Assembly (NCBI GenBank): GCA_007376205.1
Contig: VMFU01000003.1
Coordinates: forward strand, 62,001 to 126,000
DNA length: 64,000 bases
Source of the DNA: Candidatus Peregrinibacteria bacterium Gr01-1014_25
GTDB lineage: Bacteria > Patescibacteriota > Gracilibacteria > Peribacterales > Peribacteraceae
Direction: 5' to 3'
Both the position numbers and the translations under genes were made by a program. The number at the start of each line of letters is the position of its first letter. Within the stretch, counting starts at the first letter, position 1. Shown here in pieces: positions 34,405 through 42,930 of this stretch. A model generated the notes under the pieces. It was not told the origin of the DNA. It saw nothing but the letters and a program-made list of their open reading frames with translations, and made no database searches.

Positions 34405-34953
34405 ATGCTTTCCACATGCTCCCTCGACAGTTTCTGCGGCCTCTGCGAGAAGCGCCGCAGCATTCGCTACTTCGACACGACCCCCGTCTCGCGTGAGGAC
34501 ATCAACGAAGTCATCGAAGCCGCCCGCCTCGCGCCGAGCGTGGAGAACACCCAGCCATGGCGGTTCCATGTCGTACTGCACAAGGGTCTTCTTGAGCAGC
34601 TGACGCGCACCGCGTGCTACGGAAACTTCATCGCGGGAGCGAGTGCGTTCATCCTCGTCACCTGCGATCAGCGCATGACCCCTTCCACCGGCGAAACCCT
34701 ATGGAACCCGCGCGAATTGGAGTTTTCCTGCGTCGCTGCCATGGAGCACCTCGTTCTGGCCGCAACCGCGAAGGGCCTCGGTTCCTGCTGGGTTTCGCTG
34801 CATCACGGTCCAGCGCATGACATCCTCAAACTGCCCACACATGAGACCGTCATCGGAGGGATCATGCTGGGTCATCCCCGCAAGGGCGAGGAGGAGCCAA
34901 GCGGACCCCACGAGCGCCGCCCGCTCTCCGGCGTGGTCACGTTTCACGAGTAG
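34405..34953 (+). CDS. nitroreductase-family flavoprotein
   Basis: 182 residues from the ATG at 34405. RRSIRYFDTTPVSREDINEVIEAARLAPSVENTQPWRF is the classic opening (key parts: RRSIR, PSVENTQPW), with FMN contacts further on (LAATAKGLGSCWVS, GGIMLGHPRK). These FMN enzymes reduce quinones, nitro compounds or serve as flavin reductases; the substrate is unknown. TACTCT ends 6 bases before the ATG, supporting this start over the longer frame from 34015. Confidence 0.9.
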   Translation: MLSTCSLDSFCGLCEKRRSIRYFDTTPVSREDINEVIEAARLAPSVENTQPWRFHVVLHKGLLEQLTRTACYGNFIAGASAFILVTCDQRMTPSTGETLWNPRELEFSCVAAMEHLVLAATAKGLGSCWVSLHHGPAHDILKLPTHETVIGGIMLGHPRKGEEEPSGPHERRPLSGVVTFHE

Positions 34954-34955
34954 TT

Positions 34956-35828
34956 TTACCGTTCACACGTCAGCAGCGCCGCGCCGAGCGTCGCTGCGTG
35001 CTGCGTCCTTTCGATGGCCAGTTCGGGGAGGGGCGTCCCGGGCAAAGCCCACTGACGCAGTTCGTGCTCGATGGCGGAGAGATGGGGCTTGAGCGCCTTG
35101 CCCGCGCTGCCGCCGAACACGATGATGGACGGATCGATGACATGCAGAAGCGAGACGCACATCCACGCGATCTCGCGGAACACCTGGGGCTGGAGGAACG
35201 AACAGACCTCGCCCTCGAGATAATCCTCCGGTCTCTTGGCCGCGCTGCAGCGCTTTCCGAATGCCGTCCCCGAGAGGAATTGCTCGACGTCGCCGCGCTT
35301 GTCGTCCGTGGCGAACGGCGGCTGCCCCGGCTGCAGGAGCATGTGTCCGATTTCGCCCGCGAATCCGTGTGCCCCGCGAAAGACGCGCCCCTCTGCAACG
35401 ATGCCGCCGCCGACACCGGTTCCCATGGTGATGCCGATGACCACGCTGTGTCCCTTGCCCGCGCCCCGCTGCGCCTCGGCCAGAGTGAAGCAGTTCGCAT
35501 CGTTATCGACCGATACCGGCAGGCCGATCCTCTTCTCGAAAATCGCCTTGAGCGGCACATCGTCGGCTCCGGGAATGTTCGGCATTCGCACGACGCTGCC
35601 TTCGGGCTGGCGAACCAGCCCCGGAATGCCGATGCCGATGGCAATGGTATCGGGTCGGCGCACCTTTTCGATGAGCGCCAGGACATCCTCCAGAACGACG
35701 TCCCACCCGCGATGTGCCTGGGTCGGAAGCCGCTCGTGCACGTGCAGTTCCCACGTCTCCGCATCATACCGCGAAACGGAACTCTTCGTGCCGCCGAGAT
35801 CGAACCCGAGAATGGTTCCCGCAGGCAT
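34956..35828 (-). CDS. ROK-family sugar kinase (glucokinase-like)
   Basis: 290 residues from the ATG at 35828; the much longer frame from 37166 reads antisense through the desaturase. Visible: phosphate loop FDLGGTKSS, catalytic Asp in DNDANCFTLAEAQ, GTGVGGGIV and a late adenosine motif IVFGGSAGKAL. The zinc motif of typical ROK kinases (CxxGCxGCxE) is missing: GHMLLQPGQPPFATDDKRG occupies its place. A reverse TACACT (35839-35844) ends 10 bases upstream. It probably phosphorylates glucose or a related sugar. Confidence 0.88.
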   Translation of the reverse strand: MPAGTILGFDLGGTKSSVSRYDAETWELHVHERLPTQAHRGWDVVLEDVLALIEKVRRPDTIAIGIGIPGLVRQPEGSVVRMPNIPGADDVPLKAIFEKRIGLPVSVDNDANCFTLAEAQRGAGKGHSVVIGITMGTGVGGGIVAEGRVFRGAHGFAGEIGHMLLQPGQPPFATDDKRGDVEQFLSGTAFGKRCSAAKRPEDYLEGEVCSFLQPQVFREIAWMCVSLLHVIDPSIIVFGGSAGKALKPHLSAIEHELRQWALPGTPLPELAIERTQHAATLGAALLTCER

Positions 35829-35897
35829 GACGTGACGAGTGTAGCAGAAGCAAGATACTGCCTTGACCGGCACCGGCGAAAGCGCGAAACTTTTGGC

Positions 35898-37052
35898 ATG
35901 TCGCGCGGCCTCCATCCCGATACGGCGCAGAAAATCCGGGCATCGATCATCGTCATCATTCCACTCGTCGCGACACTGCTCGCGATCGTCCTGCTCTGGG
36001 GCAGCTACGTTTTCACGCGGGACATCGTGATCCTCATCGTCATGAATTTCTTCACCTCGATCGGGGTGACCGTCGGCTACCACCGGCTGCTCACGCACGA
36101 GGGGTTCCACTGTCCGGACTGGTTCCGCGCGATCCTCGTGACACTCGGGTGCATGGCATGGGAGGGCACCCCGCTCCAGTGGGCATCGACGCACGTGAAG
36201 CATCACGCGCACTCCGATGAAGAAGAGGATCCCCACACGCCGCTGCACGGCTTCTGGCATGCGCACATGGGCTGGCTGTATCAGAGGAAGAACTTTCCGG
36301 ACCCGCAGGTGTATGTCCCGCACCTGGTCAGCGATCCCGTCATTCGCTGGGTCGACCAGTGGGCTCTGCTCTGGATGGCCATCGCCCTGCTCATCCCGTA
36401 CCTTGCGGGCGGCTGGACGGGGCTGCTCTGGGGCGGATTCGTGCGCATTTTCCTGACGACGCACGTGACGTGGAGCGTCAATTCCGTCTGCCATACGTTC
36501 GGCAAGCGGGCGTTTGAGACGACGGATGAAAGCCGCAACCACTGGGTCATCGGGCTGCTGGGATTCGGCGAGGGGTGGCACAATAACCACCACGCTTTCC
36601 CCCGCAGCGCCTTTCACGGTTTGCACTGGTGGCAGTTCGACCTCTCGGGGTTGCTCATCCGCCTGTGGGAGCGCACCGGCCTGGTCTGGGATGTGCAGCG
36701 GGTCGCCCCCGAGATTCTCGCGCTCCAGCGCGCGCAGCTCCGCAGCACGAGGGAATCTCTTGTCATGATGCGCTCGCAGATCGCCACGGCCGTCATGAAC
36801 GCGGACGTCGAACTGCAGCGGATCTTTTCCGCGTCGGTCGATCGCACGTTGTCCGATGGCGATCGCGCGCGGCTGTCGTCGGTCCACCATTCGGCCCGCC
36901 AGCGCTTGAGCGCCATCCGCGACTCCGTCTCCCAGCGGACGCACGTGAAGAAGGCGAAGCTCCTCGTCCATGCCCGGGAAGTCCACGACGTTGTCCTGCA
37001 CGCAAAGCAGCAGGCTGCCGCACTGCTGCGGTCGAAGGGGTTGGCGGCCTGA
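35898..37052 (+). CDS. membrane fatty-acid desaturase with C-terminal helical extension
   Basis: 384 residues from the ATG at 35898. Four membrane helices and the three histidine boxes of stearoyl-CoA-type desaturases: HRLLTH, HVKHHAHSD and HNNHH, which bind the di-iron centre. It introduces a cis double bond into acyl-CoA or acyl-lipid. After about residue 265 come some 115 residues of charged helix (ALQRAQLRSTRESLVMMRSQ, HAKQQAAALLRSKG) not part of the core enzyme. If the organism imports lipids, the enzyme would remodel them; that is inference. Confidence 0.92.
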   Translation: MSRGLHPDTAQKIRASIIVIIPLVATLLAIVLLWGSYVFTRDIVILIVMNFFTSIGVTVGYHRLLTHEGFHCPDWFRAILVTLGCMAWEGTPLQWASTHVKHHAHSDEEEDPHTPLHGFWHAHMGWLYQRKNFPDPQVYVPHLVSDPVIRWVDQWALLWMAIALLIPYLAGGWTGLLWGGFVRIFLTTHVTWSVNSVCHTFGKRAFETTDESRNHWVIGLLGFGEGWHNNHHAFPRSAFHGLHWWQFDLSGLLIRLWERTGLVWDVQRVAPEILALQRAQLRSTRESLVMMRSQIATAVMNADVELQRIFSASVDRTLSDGDRARLSSVHHSARQRLSAIRDSVSQRTHVKKAKLLVHAREVHDVVLHAKQQAAALLRSKGLAA

Positions 37053-37059
37053 ATATTCT

Positions 37060-38475
37060 CTAGTCCCGTTTCCCGAAGCGCTGCTCCGGCGGTTCAGCCA
37101 TGCGTGAGACCGGCACGGCAATGGGGATTGGTGGCGTCGATGTGCCGAACGCTTCCAGAATCTCACGATTGATCGCCGATATCACCACGCGGCGTTCGCG
37201 GAGCGGAACGAAGGAGCGAAGGCTGAACTGCACGCCCGCCGGCGTCAGATCGACGTACACCATCGGACCGGGAAGATCTTCGCTGATGTAGAGATGGCGG
37301 AGTCGCACCCGCTGCTGGTGCCGCGCCATCTCGCTCGTCGCAGCCGTACGCTCCTCCAGGATTTTCCGGAGCAACGATTCTGCCTTCCGCCAATCGCTGT
37401 CATACGGAACGGTCAGCACGATCTCCATCCGGACAAAGTCGGACACCGCGCTGTAGTTCAGGAGCGGTTGGGTCAAAAACAGCGCGTTGGGCACCGAGAG
37501 GGTTTTGCCGACTCTCGCAACCTCGATGGAACCTCCGGGAACGGGAGGCTGGCCCTGCGCATCGAGCAGAACGGTGCGTAGGAGGCCGATGTCGACGATA
37601 TCACCGGACCACGGACCAACGGCGACACGATCGCCGATCTTGCAATGCCGTCCTTGCACGACAAGGCTCCAGCCGACGATGTCCTTTACGACGTCCTGCA
37701 GTGCGACCGCAAGACCGGCGCCGATGATGGCGAACGACGTGACGATCCCCGGAAAATCATCCGAGAGCTGGTGCAGCACCCACAGAACCAGCACTGCGTA
37801 GATCACCCCGCCGGTGACCTTCCGCACGGTATAGCGCCGCGACGCGTCGGGAATACGGATGAGGACGCGGGCGCGGATGAACCGCTCCAGGGCGATAACG
37901 GCGATGATGACCAGCGCGATCGTGAGCAGCGAGAAGGTAAGCGAGAATTGCGTCCAACGTTCCTGCGCCTCCAGCTTCTGCAGGCGCTCGCGCTGTGGGA
38001 TCAGGAAGAACTCCAAAGATGCGACGCGCTCTTCAAGGAACGCGGAACGCGCGAGGAGCTCCTGATGGCTGCCTGTCAGCACTGTATCCCGCTGCGCGGG
38101 GACGCCGCCTCTCGTGTACACGTCCTCTTCCTCGCGCAGGAGCGACAGGTCGACTTTCGCCTCATTCAACTGGGATTCGAGAGCGTCAACCAGCGTGCGC
38201 TGGCGCGTGATTGCCTGGGCGACGTCGGCGGGATCGCCGCCGGATCGCAGGGACTCGTTGATGAACACGTTCAGTTCGTCGTCGATGAGCGTGCGGACGC
38301 GCGCCCGCTCCTTGGCGATGCGCTGCTCGATAGACGCGGACGGATGGGCGAGCTGTTCCGTGTACAGCTGTTGCAGGCGCGCGATGCTGATGGGACGCTC
38401 CGCCGTCTGCGCAGCGGCGCGGCCCGCGGGGAACAGCGCGATGCAGAGGACGATGCTGGCAAGGATTCTGCGCAT
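37060..38475 (-). CDS. MscS-family mechanosensitive channel with periplasmic coiled coil
   Basis: 471 residues. Signal peptide (LASIVLCIALFPAGRAAAQ), then about 150 residues of helix/coiled coil (EQRIAKERARVRTLIDDEL), membrane helices (FSLLTIALVIIAVIALE, GVIYAVLVLWVLHQL), the pore helix FAIIGAGLAVALQDVVKDIVG, and the beta domain with GDRVAVGPWSGDIVDIGLLR. It opens under membrane tension to release solutes. It converges with the desaturase gene, 7 bases apart. Confidence 0.9.
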   Translation of the reverse strand: MRRILASIVLCIALFPAGRAAAQTAERPISIARLQQLYTEQLAHPSASIEQRIAKERARVRTLIDDELNVFINESLRSGGDPADVAQAITRQRTLVDALESQLNEAKVDLSLLREEEDVYTRGGVPAQRDTVLTGSHQELLARSAFLEERVASLEFFLIPQRERLQKLEAQERWTQFSLTFSLLTIALVIIAVIALERFIRARVLIRIPDASRRYTVRKVTGGVIYAVLVLWVLHQLSDDFPGIVTSFAIIGAGLAVALQDVVKDIVGWSLVVQGRHCKIGDRVAVGPWSGDIVDIGLLRTVLLDAQGQPPVPGGSIEVARVGKTLSVPNALFLTQPLLNYSAVSDFVRMEIVLTVPYDSDWRKAESLLRKILEERTAATSEMARHQQRVRLRHLYISEDLPGPMVYVDLTPAGVQFSLRSFVPLRERRVVISAINREILEAFGTSTPPIPIAVPVSRMAEPPEQRFGKRD

Positions 38476-38561
38476 GGCGAATCGTTACGGTAGCCGTTGT
38501 ACGCCCCGGCGCAAGAGCGAAGCCTTGCCGATTTTTCTCCTTCCTGCCATCGTCCGATGCC

Positions 38562-39281
38562 GTGCACGCCTCTTCTCCGCCGACCGTCATCAGCCGCAGC
38601 AAGCTGCAGCTCTTCCTGGACTGCCCCCGCTGCTTCTACCTGGACCGCCGCTTGGGGATCGGCCGGCCGGACGGCCCGCCCTTCACGCTCAATAACGCCG
38701 TGGATGCTCTCCTCAAGCGTGAGTTCGACGCGTACCGCGCCAGTGGCAAGCCGCATCCGATCATGGTGCGTTTCGGCGTCGATGCCATTCCCTTCGCGCA
38801 CCCCGACATCGATCGATGGCGCGAACCGCTCCGCGGAGGGCTGCAGGCTCTGCACCGTCCTACCGGCATGCAACTCCGCGGCGCCCCCGATGACCTATGG
38901 CTCCATCCCGACGGTTCCATCAGCGTGGTCGATTACAAGGCGACCGGCAGCCAAAAACCCTGGTCACTCGATGATGCCTCGCGCGATGCGTACAAGCGGC
39001 AGATCGAGGTATATCAATGGCTGCTCAAACAAATGGGCTTCCCCGTCCATCCGACGGGATACTTCGTGGTGACGCAGGCGCGACGCGATGAACCCGCGCT
39101 GAATGGCAGTCTCAACTTCACGCTGGTCGTTGTGCCGTATGCGGGAAATGACGACTGGGTCGATGACGCGCTCACCGAAGCGTGCGCCTGCCTGCAGAGC
39201 GACCTGCCGCCGCCATCAACGAATGGCTGTCCCTGGTGCGAGTACCGAAGGGAGGCGGCGATGGCGGAGAAGACGTTATGA
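38562..39281 (+). CDS. PD-(D/E)XK nuclease with Fe-S cysteines (Cas4/RecB-like)
   Basis: 239 residues, GTG start. Nuclease motifs: D111 in DDLWLHPDG, D124-Y-K126 in VVDYKATGS and QIEVYQWLL (147-155). Two Cys pairs at the ends, DCPRCFY (C21, C24) and GCPWCEYR (C223, C226), match the [4Fe-4S]-bearing nucleases of the Cas4/AddB type. No CRISPR array or cas gene is in the window, so a repair role is more likely than CRISPR adaptation. Confidence 0.85.
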   Translation: MHASSPPTVISRSKLQLFLDCPRCFYLDRRLGIGRPDGPPFTLNNAVDALLKREFDAYRASGKPHPIMVRFGVDAIPFAHPDIDRWREPLRGGLQALHRPTGMQLRGAPDDLWLHPDGSISVVDYKATGSQKPWSLDDASRDAYKRQIEVYQWLLKQMGFPVHPTGYFVVTQARRDEPALNGSLNFTLVVVPYAGNDDWVDDALTEACACLQSDLPPPSTNGCPWCEYRREAAMAEKTL

Positions 39282-39312
39282 TACCTGGCGATTCTGCGCA
39301 GCTTGCATAGCA

Positions 39313-39407
<95 letters not shown>

Positions 39408-39433
39408 GTGGCGCGGCGATTGTACCGCGCTCC

Positions 39434-40126
39434 TCACTGCGTCGTCGACCCTCTTGCTAGGCCGTCGCCAAGGAAGGAGATCCAGCTGGGCGCGCGGCCT
39501 GAATCGAACGCCAGAGGATCAACGCCCGCAACGGTCTGCACGTGGAGCATGCCATTGAGCTTCCATGTTTCCTCGATGAGCGTCAGATCCTCTTCGCTCA
39601 CGAGAATGCACCCCATGCTCCGGTGTCCCGTTCCCGTCCTGTCCCAGGCGTTCTTCTCGCGTTTGTCCGCCTGCATGCGCGCGAACGATCTGTGGCTGTG
39701 GAAGCCATATGGCGTACGGCCATCCGGGCCATTGATAGAATATTCATGACCGTCATACAGGCGCAGGAAGCGACCATCGCCGAACGTCACGGATGGCCCC
39801 TTCATTTCGCTGCTTCGCATCTCCCAATCCTGCGCGGGCGTACCCGCGAAGTAGTAGCGCCCGATGTATGACACCATGCGGCGCTGTCCGGTGAGGCCAT
39901 CCACCGCACGGTACGACCCGTCCGGATGCACGAGGTAGACCATGCTGACATTCGTATCGACGACGATGCGATCGCCGATTTCCGGAATCCAGTCATCGCG
40001 CTCCGCCCCTGCGGCGCTCGCGGAGAACGGCAGGAGCAAGACGGCGCCGGAGAAAAGCGCCAGCCGAAGTGGACGGGGGATAAAGCGCAGAGCGAAACAT
40101 AATACGCATTTTGTCATCTTGGTCAA
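39434..40126 (-). CDS. L,D-transpeptidase (YkuD-like)
   Basis: 230 residues with a signal peptide (LALFSGAVLLLPFSASAAG). A YkuD-type domain is recognised by the catalytic GTGHRSMGCILVS (Cys 173 in S-x-G-C) and the upstream PYGFHSHRSF (His 143). Such enzymes make 3-3 peptidoglycan cross-links or attach proteins to the wall. The spacing and context are a little unusual for the family. Faces rsmH from a divergent promoter region. Confidence 0.8.
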   Translation of the reverse strand: MTKMTKCVLCFALRFIPRPLRLALFSGAVLLLPFSASAAGAERDDWIPEIGDRIVVDTNVSMVYLVHPDGSYRAVDGLTGQRRMVSYIGRYYFAGTPAQDWEMRSSEMKGPSVTFGDGRFLRLYDGHEYSINGPDGRTPYGFHSHRSFARMQADKREKNAWDRTGTGHRSMGCILVSEEDLTLIEETWKLNGMLHVQTVAGVDPLAFDSGRAPSWISFLGDGLARGSTTQ

Positions 40127-40230
40127 TCCTTCGGAGCGTCCGTCTGCTGTAAATGAGTGAGAAATCCATATTCTCGCAGGTATTTGTTGTATAAAAAATT
40201 AGTTCAAAGCACCCCTGTAACTAGGTCTTG

Positions 40231-40236
40231 TACACT
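40231..40236 (+). promoter_or_regulatory. -10 box TACACT of rsmH
   Basis: TACACT ends 6 bases before the ATG at 40243. Confidence 0.55.
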
Positions 40237-40242
40237 TCAACC

Positions 40243-41142
40243 ATGTCCGAGCCCTCTCTATTGCACGAGCCTGTCCTGCTGGGCGAAAGCCTGCGCCTGC
40301 TTGCCCCAATCGCCGGCGACACCGTTTTGGACGCGACGGTCGGACTTGGCGGCCACGCGGAGGCGTTTCTAAAGGCCATCGGGCCCTCGGGAACGCTGAT
40401 CGGCCTCGATGCCGACGCGCGACACCTCGCACTCGCGAAGGAGCGACTTGTCCCGTTGCCGGGCACGCTCATCCTACATCATACGAACTTCCGCGACATC
40501 GCCGCGCTGTCACTGCCCCACTGTAACATCGTGTTCGCCGATCTCGGTCTTTGCTCGGCGCACATCGATGATGGTGAACGCGGTTTCTCTTTTCGCACGG
40601 ATGCTCCCCTGGACTTGCGCTTCGATGTCTCAACGGGGCAATCCGCGGCATCGCTCATCGCATCCTCGACCGAGCAACAGCTCATGGACATCCTCCGTCG
40701 CTACGGCGAACTGCAGCATGTCCGCCGCCTTGCCGCGCTCCTCGCGAAGAACACGCCCGCAACGACGGCGCAGCTGCGTGTCTGCGTTGAAGAATCGTAC
40801 GGATGGCGTGCGCCGAGCTTCCTGCCGCAGGTGTTCCAGGCGTTTCGCATCGCCGTCAACGACGAACTCGGAGCGCTCGAAACGTTCTTGAACGCCGTGC
40901 CGTTCCTGCTGGCAGCCGGCGGCCGGTGGGGGATGATCAGTTTCCATTCTCTCGAAGATCGCCTTGTGAAACGACGCTTCCGCGACCTCACGGCGCACGA
41001 TCGCGACACCATCACCGGCAAGCGCATCGGCACCCCGCCATTCACGGCCGTCACGATGAAGCCTGTCCGCGCTTCGCCGGAGGAAGTAGCACGCAATCCC
41101 CGGAGCCGCAGTGCTCTGCTGCGCGTGGTGCAGAGGGTATAA
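40243..41142 (+). CDS. rsmH: 16S rRNA m4C1402 methyltransferase
   Basis: 299 residues. HEPVLLGESLRLL, the SAM site DATVGLGGHAEAFL, FADLGLCSAHID and GERGFSFRTDAPLDLRFD are the family signatures, with ISFHSLEDRLVKRRF near the end. It N4-methylates C1402 of 16S rRNA. It heads the remnant of a division cluster: an FtsL-like gene follows after 9 bases; mraZ is absent. Confidence 0.96.
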   Translation: MSEPSLLHEPVLLGESLRLLAPIAGDTVLDATVGLGGHAEAFLKAIGPSGTLIGLDADARHLALAKERLVPLPGTLILHHTNFRDIAALSLPHCNIVFADLGLCSAHIDDGERGFSFRTDAPLDLRFDVSTGQSAASLIASSTEQQLMDILRRYGELQHVRRLAALLAKNTPATTAQLRVCVEESYGWRAPSFLPQVFQAFRIAVNDELGALETFLNAVPFLLAAGGRWGMISFHSLEDRLVKRRFRDLTAHDRDTITGKRIGTPPFTAVTMKPVRASPEEVARNPRSRSALLRVVQRV

Positions 41143-41151
41143 TCGCTGGCA

Positions 41152-41472
41152 ATGACGACGGAACAGACGCCGACGCGTCGGCGCGGCTCATCCCTTGGGC
41201 ATGTGATCGAACAGAGCACGATGCTGCTGATGATCTGCATCGGCGCGTTGATTCTGCTCCTCGCGGTCCTCATCCTCTTCCACCAGAACGCGAACGCCAC
41301 GAAGGGCTACCGCCTGCGTACGCTGGAGCGCGAACGGTCCGAACTCTTGCTGGAAGAAGAGGTCCTGCGCATGCGCATCGCCCATGAGCAGTCCCTCGAG
41401 TACCTGCAGGAAGACGAGCACATCAAAAGCATGATTCCGCAGACGAAGCCCATCTACGCGCGTCCGAAGTGA
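41152..41472 (+). CDS. FtsL/DivIC-like septum protein
   Basis: 106 residues: short basic cytoplasmic start, one membrane helix (MLLMICIGALILLLAVLILF), then a coiled coil (RLRTLERERSELLLEEEVLRMRI cut here to its parts: RLRTLERERSELLL, EEEVLRMRI). Size, topology and position directly after rsmH fit FtsL or DivIC, which bridge the divisome. Sequence alone cannot separate the two. Confidence 0.75.
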   Translation: MTTEQTPTRRRGSSLGHVIEQSTMLLMICIGALILLLAVLILFHQNANATKGYRLRTLERERSELLLEEEVLRMRIAHEQSLEYLQEDEHIKSMIPQTKPIYARPK

Positions 41473-42873
41473 TCAGTCGACCGTGCGCACTTGCACACTG
41501 CCGATGCGCCCGGACTGGGTCTTCGTATCGGACACCAGAACGATGCGATCGCCAGACTTCAGGAGGTTCTTTGCGCGGAACGCCCGGAACGCCTCCTGGA
41601 CCGTTTGCTCGGGATCCGTGTGGAATTCGACGGCGACGGACTGCACGCCGTACAGGATCTGCATCCGGCGGCGGACATCGTCGGCAGGGGCCGCCGTGAG
41701 GATCGGCATCAGGGGCCGGAGCCGACTCACCGCCGCTGCGGTTTTGCCGCTGCGCGTCAGCACGGCGATGGCCGGAATGCGCAGGGCGTTCGCCATGCTC
41801 ACAGCCGCGCGTGCGCGTGCATCATGCTCGTCGACGCTCATGCCCGTGGGATCGAGAGGGGAGAGATGCGACTCGGTTTCCCGCAGAATCCTGTCCATCG
41901 CCTCAAGCGCGAGGAAGGGGTGCTTGCCTCCCGCGGTCTCGCCGGAGAGCATCGTGCAATCCGTCCGCCCCATCGCCGCATGCGCGACGTCGGTCACCTC
42001 GGCGCGCGTCGGCATGGGATGCTGCGTCATGCTCTCGAGCATGTGCGTCGCCACGATCACCGGTTTGCCCAGCGCGGTGCAGCGCTCGATGATGAAGTGC
42101 TGGATGGCCGGAATGCGCTCGAAGGGAATTTCCGCGCCCAGGTCGCCGCGCGCGATCATGACGCCGTCGGATGCGTCGATAATCGCGTCGAGGTTGTCGA
42201 CTGCCAGTTGCGTTTCGATCTTCGCGATTGCGAGCATGTGACTGCCGCGGTTGCGGATGAATTCCTTCACCTCCGCCATTTCCTTCGCGGTGCGGATGAA
42301 GGACAACGCGACGTAATCCATTCCCTGATCGATGCCGAACGCGATGTCGTCCCAGTCCTTCGCCGTGACGGACGGAAGATCGATGTCGACGCCCGGCAGG
42401 TTGATGTGGCGGCGCGAACCGATGGAACCGTCGTCGTTCGCCCGTGCGACGACGAAGCCCTTCGGGTCGACGCTCACGACTTCGAACACCATTTCGCCGT
42501 TGTCGACGAGGATGCGCGGCGTGTTGCGCACGTCGCTTGCAAAGCCGTCGTAGTTGACGTGGACGACGGGACGCTTCTCTTCGGGCATATCGAACGGCGA
42601 GAACACCAGTTCATCGCCCGCGTGCACTGCCAGGGGAACTTTGCGATCGCCGGTACGGATCTCGGCCCCCTTCGTATCCAGCAGGATGCCGACGGGAATG
42701 CCAAGCGCCTTTCCCGCCTCCTGCACCGCGGCAATCATGGCTGTGTGCTGCTCCCTGCTGCCGTGTGAAAAATTGATGCGCGCGACGTTCATCCCGCGCT
42801 CCAGAAGGCCGCGGATACTCTCCGGACTCGCGGTCGCCGGACCAAGCGTGCAGATGATCTTCGTGAGACGCAT
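41473..42873 (-). CDS. pyk: pyruvate kinase
   Basis: 466 residues from the ATG at 42873. It makes ATP and pyruvate from phosphoenolpyruvate. Visible: TKIICTLGPATAS, VARINFSHG, ILLDTKGAEIRTG, the catalytic IAKIETQLAVDN, MIARGDLGAEIPFE and VATHMLESMTQHPMPTRAE. The C-terminal domain is normal in length. A reverse TATACT (42894-42899) lies 20 bases upstream. The stop abuts that of the FtsL-like gene (convergent, no gap). Confidence 0.97.
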   Translation of the reverse strand: MRLTKIICTLGPATASPESIRGLLERGMNVARINFSHGSREQHTAMIAAVQEAGKALGIPVGILLDTKGAEIRTGDRKVPLAVHAGDELVFSPFDMPEEKRPVVHVNYDGFASDVRNTPRILVDNGEMVFEVVSVDPKGFVVARANDDGSIGSRRHINLPGVDIDLPSVTAKDWDDIAFGIDQGMDYVALSFIRTAKEMAEVKEFIRNRGSHMLAIAKIETQLAVDNLDAIIDASDGVMIARGDLGAEIPFERIPAIQHFIIERCTALGKPVIVATHMLESMTQHPMPTRAEVTDVAHAAMGRTDCTMLSGETAGGKHPFLALEAMDRILRETESHLSPLDPTGMSVDEHDARARAAVSMANALRIPAIAVLTRSGKTAAAVSRLRPLMPILTAAPADDVRRRMQILYGVQSVAVEFHTDPEQTVQEAFRAFRAKNLLKSGDRIVLVSDTKTQSGRIGSVQVRTVD

Positions 42874-42893
42874 GTCTGTGAGAATTCCTTTAT

Positions 42894-42899
42894 AGTATA
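42894..42899 (-). promoter_or_regulatory. -10 box TATACT of pyk
   Basis: Reverse-strand GCTATACT; start predicted near 42887 with a leader of about 14 bases. Confidence 0.5.
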
Positions 42900-42930
42900 G
42901 CGGAAAAATCCTGTTTCCGAAATACGGACT

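Noticed and set aside
34998-35897. 300-codon upstream extension of the desaturase frame
   Set aside because: It is antisense to the ROK kinase; the desaturase family begins near ATG 35898.
34956-37166. A 736-codon reverse frame joining the ROK kinase with the antisense of the desaturase
   Set aside because: Only the part after ATG 35828 resembles a known protein; the rest is the mirror of the desaturase gene with Arg/Asp/His-rich composition.
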